The notes beneath the pieces are model-generated. The model did not search any database, was not told the origin of the DNA, and saw only the letters and a program-made list of their open reading frames with translations. A stretch of 64,000 nt of DNA from Anaeramoeba flamelloides (taxonomy: Eukaryota; Metamonada; Anaeramoebidae), in contig JANTQA010000030.1 of the NCBI GenBank assembly GCA_027625915.1, positions 1,860,001 to 1,924,000 of the forward strand, read 5' to 3'. This document shows, in pieces, positions 57,717-64,000 of the stretch (position 1 is the first letter of the stretch; every line of letters starts with the position of its first letter). Both the position numbers and the translations under genes were made by a program.

Positions 57717-60707
57717 TATTTTTTCAATTTGTTGATCTAATAATAATTTTTTTTTTTTTTTTTTTTTTTCTTGCAAATCCTTTTCATATTCAAGCGTTGA
57801 AATAAGATTATCCCATTTAAGGAACAATTTATCATGTAAAGTGAATTGTTCTATCATGAAATGCATTACTAAAGCTTGGTATCCGTTTTCCCAAACTTTT
57901 TGTTGTTGTAACAATTCTGTTGTGATGATTGTTGAAGCGTTTACGACTTCCTTTTCGCTATCTTTCAGCTGTTCTTTTGCCAATGATAATTCCTTTTTGG
58001 CGTTTTTCACCTTTAGGCCTGTTGCCTTATCGACTTTATTTTTTTTATTTTCGAAAGTTTTTTTATCTTTATTATACTTGGAGATCACTTTTTTGTAATA
58101 GGAAAAAACAGGATTTTCTTTTGCCAAGCTAGTCCATTCGGACAGAACAACCGAAAAATCCATCTCAATCTGGTTGCTTGATTTTTCATATATCGTGGAA
58201 AAGTCTAGCAGTGATTGGCTATATGACTTCCAAAAGGTTTGCATATTTCTTGGGTTATTATGGTATTTCATAACCAGATCTCCTAAATTTTCAGATAATT
58301 CGGAAAAGATTACAGAATTTTGTGTTTCCGTTTGAGCTAATTTCTGGAAAATGCTTTTATTTAAACTTTTGTTTTTACTTACAAATTCTGAATTTTGATG
58401 TTGTCTTTTTGAAATATATTCTGGATTATCATTTTGTTCATTATTTTGTAAAAACTCTCCAATTTTTTCATTGATCTTTTCATCCAAGGTTGTAAATTTG
58501 CTAATTTTTTTATTGGATTGTAATTGCTTCGAATTCTTGCTTTCAAAAAACATTTCGGTTGGCTTTGAAATGCTCAGCACAGAATGATTATTGATTTGAA
58601 TTAAAAACCTTTGAATGGAATCAGAAAAGATCATTGCATTTTTTTTAATGATCGCTTTATCGGGCAACCCTGGACAGGTAAATTGCGGGGCTGCTTTTTG
58701 AAGCATATTTTTCAACCAATAAAAATCCGCCAGCATTCTTTGAATTGTGACCCAATTTTCACTGCCCCTTCTTAAGAACCTTACAGGGTATTGAATAATG
58801 CTCTTACGTACTTTTTTGATCTTTAATGGCTTTCCTATGTGAATTGAATGATATGGGGAGCTGGTATTTGTTTCCGTTTCATCCCGAAACTTTTCTGCAA
58901 ACTTTTTCTGATATTCATTCATGTTTTGCCTTTCCTTTTGTGTTAACAGTTTTCTTTGCTTTTCCAGAGCTTTTTGTCTTTTTTGTTCTTCAAGAAAGAT
59001 ATCATTATTTTGATTACCAAAATCCACCGAAGTTGGTAAATCGTGTGTTTCATTTTTTTTTTGATCTTTTTCTTTTTTCTTATTCTTTTTCTTATTCTTT
59101 TTCTTTTTAATATTTTGATCTGTTTCTGTTTCTTTTTCTTTTTCTTTTTCTTTTTTTTCTCTTTCTATTTTTTCTCTTTCTATTTTTTCTCTTTCTTTTT
59201 TTTCTCTTTTTTCTTTTTTCATTCTTTCTTTTTCTTTTTTCATTCTTTCTTTTTCTTTTTTTTCTTGTTCTTTTTTTGCTTTTTCTTTTTTTTCTTGTTC
59301 TTTTTTTTCTTGTTTTTTGATCTCTTTTACACTTTCTTTTCGTTCTTCTTTTTCTTTCTCGTTCTCTTTCTCTTTGTTTTTTTCTTTCTTGTATCTTTTC
59401 CTTTTACTCTTTTTCGACTTTTTCTTTGATCTCTTTTTTGATTTTTTCTTTTTTCTTTTTGATTTCTCAATTTTTTTTTCAAGATCTTGCTCGATTTTTT
59501 CTTTTTCGTTTTCATTGTCGTTATCAAATAATAATTTTTCAACTTTTAAACGATTTAACAGTAAAGTTCTTCTCTTAATTTTTTTGTCTTCTCTTTTTTT
59601 TCTTTGTTCATCAGTAACTAATTTATTTACTCGTTTTTGAACGTCTTGCATTTCCTCTTGTGTTTCATTTTTCGAGACAGATTTTTTCGGTTTTTGAATT
59701 CTTTTTTTTTCTTGTTTTTTGATATTGACTTTGGTTGTTTCTTTTGATTTATTTTTGAGAGGTTCTTTTGTTAAGTCTTTAGGTTTTGGTTTAGAATTGG
59801 TTTGAGTTGTTTTATTAGAAGCGTTTTGAGGAGTGAGAACAATTTTTTTGGGTGTGGTGTTAGTAGTGGCGGTTTGTGATTTTGGTTCGGTCTTTGATGA
59901 GGTCAAATATGTTGTTTTTTGTTTATTATTCACTGGTTGGCTTTTGTTGTTTGACGCAAAGGGGTTACCCATAGTCTTGCTTGTTGTTGTTTTCTCTTTT
60001 GAGTTGTTATAATTCGTCGATTTTGGAATTTTGGTTTGTGTTTTGATTACCTTTGGTTGGATGACTTTTTTTGGTTCCTTTGGTTGAGTCTTTGATGAGG
60101 TCAAATATGTTGTTTTTTGTTTATTATTCACTGGTTGGCTTTTATTGTTTGATGCAAAGGGGTTACCCATAGTCTTGTTTATTGTTGTTTTCTCTTTTGA
60201 GTTGTTATAATTCGTCGATCTTTGGAATTTTGGCTGTGTTTTGGTTTCCTTTGGTTGGTATGATTTTTTTGGCTCGCTTGTCTTCTTTTTGTTAAAGATT
60301 TTAAATTCTTTTTTTTCTTGTTTTTTGATTGGCTTTTTTGGTGAAGAGAATGTTGACTTCCTTGTAACAGGTTGTAATTTTGAAAAAGTTTTATAAAATT
60401 CTGAAACTTGTAAAAGAATACATTTGTCGTCTGGTTTAAATTTAATGAGATCTTCACTATCCAAATAAACAATAATCCCTATTTTGTCTTCCGCAGTATT
60501 AAATGCCAAATCCAAATTCTTTTCTTTTTCAGAAGCTTTTAGAGAATCGTAATTGATCAAGTCTGGCCTCCATCTATGAATTAATGCACAAAAGGCAAGT
60601 CCGTCAACCCAACTTGTTGTAAAGTTTTTAATGTCAACACCTTTATAACCTTCGGTGTGAATTTGGCACCATTTTATCAAAGCTGCTTTTCCTGTAAGAC
60701 GAGACAT
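57543..60707 (-). CDS. CH-PX-BAR sorting-nexin fusion protein
   Basis: A single open frame ending in TAA. The likely start is ATG at 60707 (MSRLTGKAAL); an in-frame ATG eight codons upstream exists. Numbered from the upstream ATG (1062 residues): a calponin-homology domain at 12-115 (WCQIHTEGYKGVDIKNFTTS, then DGLAFCALIH); a 66-residue tandem repeat at 154-285; a Lys/Glu-rich helical region at about 340-620; a PX domain at about 628-735, with R665-MLADF at the phosphoinositide site and a PGLP turn; a Vps5/SNX-type BAR domain at about 795-985; then poly-Lys, poly-Gln and an Asp/Ser/Asn tail. PX-BAR proteins bind endosomal phosphoinositides and shape tubules, often with retromer. A CH domain of the single smoothelin/MICAL-like class would couple this to actin. 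The three folds are recognised from motifs; the combined role is inferred. Confidence 0.9.
59877..60272 (-). repeat. In-frame tandem duplication, two 66-codon units
   Basis: Residues 154-219 and 220-285 of the CH-PX-BAR protein are copies. The core from STNYNNSKEKTT through MGNPFASNNKSQPVNNKQ is almost identical in amino acids and DNA, while the unit edges are diverged. This indicates a fairly recent duplication in the linker. Confidence 0.9.
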
Positions 60708-61743
60708 TTGTAAAAAAATAAAAATCTTCAAAGGTTTATTTCATCTTGTTAGATTTATTTTCAACGAATGACATTTACTGTTGTGAGAAGAAAGAATGTT
60801 TTGTGTTTTCTTGAGATAACATTTTGTGAATTTACTATTTTTTTTTCGAATAAAATTTAAAAAAAGTAAAAACTAAATTTTCTCTTTATTGTATCAATTA
60901 CACTATAATAAGAAAAGTCATTGTTTAAGGGTTGAGTGTTTTGTTAAACAGAATTTAAATATCAACTACCACATAAGACCAAACGAGTTGGAAATTCAAA
61001 ATTTTTAAACCAATTTTCTCTTGGTTACAAGGTTAAGGTGGAGAGTTCTAAGTGAATTCTGAATATACACAGAAAATATCATTTTTTTGTTATGGTAAAG
61101 ATTCTTTGATCCTTTATCCTACAAATAAATAAATTCTTTTGTAACAAACATTTAGGATCAAAAAGTCCAACAAGTTTTTTAATTTGATACTAACCAGAAA
61201 ACAAAAAGTAAAACCAATTAACTGAAGAAACCAATTAACTTCAAAGAATGATCTATTATATCATTTTCGACAGAGCCAACAGTTAAAATTTAAATCTCCT
61301 TGATTATGGAAATCTGATTAGTTATTTTGGAGATCTCAAAAAAAGTCGAATTTTTCAACAAATTTTTAATGATAAATTGATCAAATAAAACACCTTTACC
61401 AAAAGGTGGAATTAGAGAAAAATGTGTATTATTTTTAAACCTCAGTTTTGTCTTTAATCTATTATTTTTTCTTTTTTTAATTGATCTTTCTTTTCATTTT
61501 TGGTCTTGTAACTAATTTAAAAATCATGTTTTTCGAGATTTCTCAAATGATAAAATAGACTTTTTTTGATTTTTATTTTTAGACATCCCAGTCTCACTTA
61601 ATAAGAAATTAAAAATATACCTTTGAATATATGAATTTAATGATTTTTTTTTTTTGTTCTCTTTGAAATACTCACTTCACCTAAAGTAATAATGTAGAGT
61701 TGTATTGATTTATGGTGAAAATTTTGAAATCTTCAAGTTATTA

Positions 61744-61940
61744 CATTCAGTTCCACTTTTAAGGCACAAATTTTCAACAAAATTTAAGGCACAACAAAAA
61801 TCTCAAATTAAGGCACAAAATTTGGAATTTTTTTTTTTACAATTTATTTTGTTAGAATCTGAATTTTGTGCCCAAATTTCAGATTTTTTGTGTGCCTTAA
61901 ATTTCGTTGAAAGTTTGTTCCTTAAAGGTTTGAATGACTG
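61744..61940. mobile_element. TA-flanked MITE, family A, copy B
   Basis: Left end CATTCAGTTCCACTTTTAAG, right end reversed CAGTCATTCAAACCTTTAAG, both next to TA. Internal GGCACAA repeats are as in copy A. Arms are about 85 bp around a T-rich centre. No ORF of its own. Confidence 0.8.
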
Positions 61941-62505
61941 TAATACTTTGTTACTAATATCCGAATTTAATGAAAAAATAATATGAATAATGTCTTCTTA
62001 GGTAGATTTTTTAGGTCTTGGCAAGTGGTATTTTTTAGTTGAACAAAAAATTAAAACTCGAAAAAAAAACACTATTTTTCTAAAATAAGGTCAAAAATTT
62101 AATTTAATATTGGGATAAAAGATAGGATTCACCTTAACCAAGAAAAAAGAATTACATTTGTGGTATGTGTTCAGAATTTATTTGTACTTTGTTCCTTTAA
62201 AAATGAAATTTTTACATGAGACAAATTAACTTGTTTTACTTTTTTAAAAAAATCAATATTTATTTTAATAAGAAAAAAGGATAAAATTTGAACAATTCAT
62301 TTTTTTTTTCATTTTCGAATATAAAACTTTGTTAATAATTTATCAATAAATTTCTGTTAGGATTTTGAAACTTTTGTAAAGTAATAAAAAAATTGTTTTT
62401 AATTCCAATTATGAGGATTTTATATTTTCATAATTTTATAATAGAATATAAATTATCAATTTAAATTTTCAAAAATCTTAACTATTGTAATAAAATTGAG
62501 ATAAA

Positions 62506-62612
62506 TACAACCAGTATCACTTTTAAGTTATATACTTTGAATGAAATTAAGCCAAGATAAAAATTCTCAAATTCAGGCACAAAATTCAAATTCTAGTAGA
62601 ATAATTTGCAGT
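62506..62612 (+). mobile_element. MITE family A, truncated copy D
   Basis: Starts with CAGTATCACTTTTAAG and continues through AAATTCTCAAATTCAGGCAC and AATTCTAGTAGAATAATTTG, matching the left half of copy A. The right arm is missing. Confidence 0.6.
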
Positions 62613-63797
62613 AAATAAAATTTACAAAAATGATTATAATTTGAAAAATGAATTTGATTAAAAATTATAATATGGGAAGAAATATATAAAAATAATTCTA
62701 ATAACATTTTTGAGTTCTTCAAAACTTTTGAAAAAACCCTTTTTAATTAAAATATTTATAAAATCGATTGATAAGGGGGTTTATAGATAATACAATATCA
62801 GTTAAGTAGTTTTATTATAACACTATTGACCACAATTCTGCATTACTAATTCACAAGAAAAAAAAAAACAGATAAAAAAGTGATTAATATTTGAAATATT
62901 ATTTAAAATGTTTAGCTTTTTTGAAATGCCTTAAAACTTCAGAATTATTTCGAAAAAAAAAAGAAATAAAAATATAAGTTATTGGAATGTAAAATTAATT
63001 TTTAAATGAAAAAATAACCTATTCAGAACTTAAAACAAAGATTTAAGTATTTTTTTGTATTTTTCTACCTCAAAATTCTTTTGAAAGTAAAATTTTATTT
63101 TATATCTAAAAAATAATTTATTTGTGAACGTTAGATTTTTTCTTAGAGTTGATCTGTTTTTCAAAAATAAGGTTTAACATATTCATTTTTTTCTGATTTC
63201 CAGCTGAATTTTCAAATGGTATAAATAATTGATAAATTAAATATTTTTTATTGAAATATTAAAACTGAACCACTTTGACTTGAATATGTTTTATATATAA
63301 CTCTTTTTCAGCCAAAAGTCAAGAATTTTATTTAGCAAATTTAGCAATTTTGGTGTTTTGTATCAAATTGTAGTTAAATAAAATTTAATTCCAAGATTAG
63401 AATTATTCTTGTAATTTATACAAAACTTTAATTTTTTTATATATTATTATGAGTTTGATTTTATTTAATTTTTTTAGTTTGTCTTTTTTGTTCCTTTCTT
63501 TTTTTAAAAAAAGGTCAAGACTAAAATAAAATTATGAAAACCCAAATAAAATTTAAAGAAAAAATTAAGTTTTTTTAATTTCTTTTAAATTGAATACTTT
63601 TACGATTCAAAATCTTATTATAAATAATTTTAATTTCCTGAATAAATTGATAAATTTTATTTGATGTATTTTATTGTTTTAGAAAAAAATTATTTACTTT
63701 TTATTTTTTGATAATTACTAATTTACCTGTTTATTTCTTAAATGAATATAGACCATCATCTGAAGAATTTTGTCTTTCTGTTATTTTTAAACAATTA

Positions 63798-63993
63798 AAG
63801 TCAGTTTCACTTTTAAGGCACAAACTTTCAACGAAATTTAAGGCACAAAAAAAATATCAAATTAAAACACAAAATTCGGATTCTAGTAAAATAAATTGTA
63901 AAAAAAAAAATTCGAATTTTTGTGCCTTAATTTGAGATTTTTTTGTGCCTTAAATTTCGTTGAAAGTTTGTGTCTTAAAAGTGAAACTGACTG
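63798..63993. mobile_element. TA-flanked MITE, family A, copy A (best preserved)
   Basis: 196 bp. Outer ends are AAGTCAGTTTCACTTTTAAG on the left and, reversed, CAGTCAGTTTCACTTTTAAG on the right, followed by near-perfect inverted arms containing ACTTTCAACGAAATTTAAGG. TA lies immediately outside each end. CAGT termini plus TA duplication are typical of Tc1/mariner-derived MITEs. Near-identical arms suggest recent activity. Confidence 0.85.
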
Positions 63994-64000
63994 TATGGGT

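Larger units (their letters stand above)
60732..64000. other. Intergenic region with family A MITEs
   Basis: No gene. Short ORFs at 61705-61986 and 63708-63935 fall within or beside MITE copies and are translations of the inverted repeats. An N1 end (ACCACTTTGACT) lies at about 63270-63283. Confidence 0.65.

Noticed and set aside
58826-59640. Phe/Ser-rich plus-strand ORFs
   Set aside because: Antisense of the Lys/Glu-rich coding region of the CH-PX-BAR gene.
61705-61986. 93-codon plus ORF
   Set aside because: Most of it translates MITE copy B.
63708-63935. 75-codon plus ORF
   Set aside because: Half of it translates MITE copy A.
1-64000. tRNA, rRNA, CRISPR arrays, retroelements
   Set aside because: No GGTTCRA-type B-box with a matching stem, no rRNA-like G/C-rich block, no spaced direct repeats and no reverse-transcriptase or capsid motifs were found by eye.

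Overview
The window looks like nuclear DNA of a free-living, probably amoeboid protist. It is extremely A/T-rich, and its genes have GT-AG introns with donors such as GTAAGT, GTATGT and GTAAAT. It also encodes plainly eukaryotic proteins: a SAGA-type ADA2, a sorting nexin, ankyrin/BTB and RRM proteins, and a plant-like cation/Ca2+ exchanger. The low-complexity K/E/N/Q-rich proteins, the tandem BTB architecture and the calponin-homology fusion fit lineages such as Anaeramoeba or Amoebozoa. That placement is an inference, not a demonstrated identity. All resolved genes end in TAA.

Layout. 0-11 kb: mostly featureless A/T DNA with repeat fragments, one small Q/N-rich ORF (5.0 kb, minus) and one coiled-coil Cys-rich protein (7.7-8.8 kb, plus). 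10.6-11.65 kb: two adjoining inverted-repeat elements. 12-18.3 kb: a six-exon cation/Ca2+ exchanger gene (minus) with one 4.2-kb intron. 18.5-19.2 kb: decayed coding-like DNA. 22.0-25.8 kb: a fragmented RRM gene (minus) recovered by tracing splice sites, followed on the same strand by the ankyrin/double-BTB gene (26-28.2 kb). 28.2-38.2 kb: sparse, with a possible two-exon membrane protein at 32 kb and many repeats. 38.2-40.4 kb: a two-exon ADA2 gene with a striking GC-rich island. 46.1-47.2 kb: a zinc-dependent alcohol/polyol dehydrogenase. 51.6-53.6 kb: a secreted or membrane-anchored Cys-rich protein. 57.5-60.7 kb: a large CH-PX-BAR sorting-nexin fusion. 60.7-64 kb: repeats, including several TA-flanked miniature inverted-repeat transposons.

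The genes do not form an operon-like pathway. They are independent housekeeping or signalling genes: chromatin (ADA2), endosome/actin (CH-PX-BAR), Ca2+ transport, RNA binding and redox. The repeats form at least six dispersed, short, non-autonomous families. Two of them have TA target duplications and CAGT-like or CTGT-like ends typical of Tc1/mariner-derived MITEs. All intron and exon coordinates were read by eye from splice consensus and reading phase; where phases did not close, this is stated.
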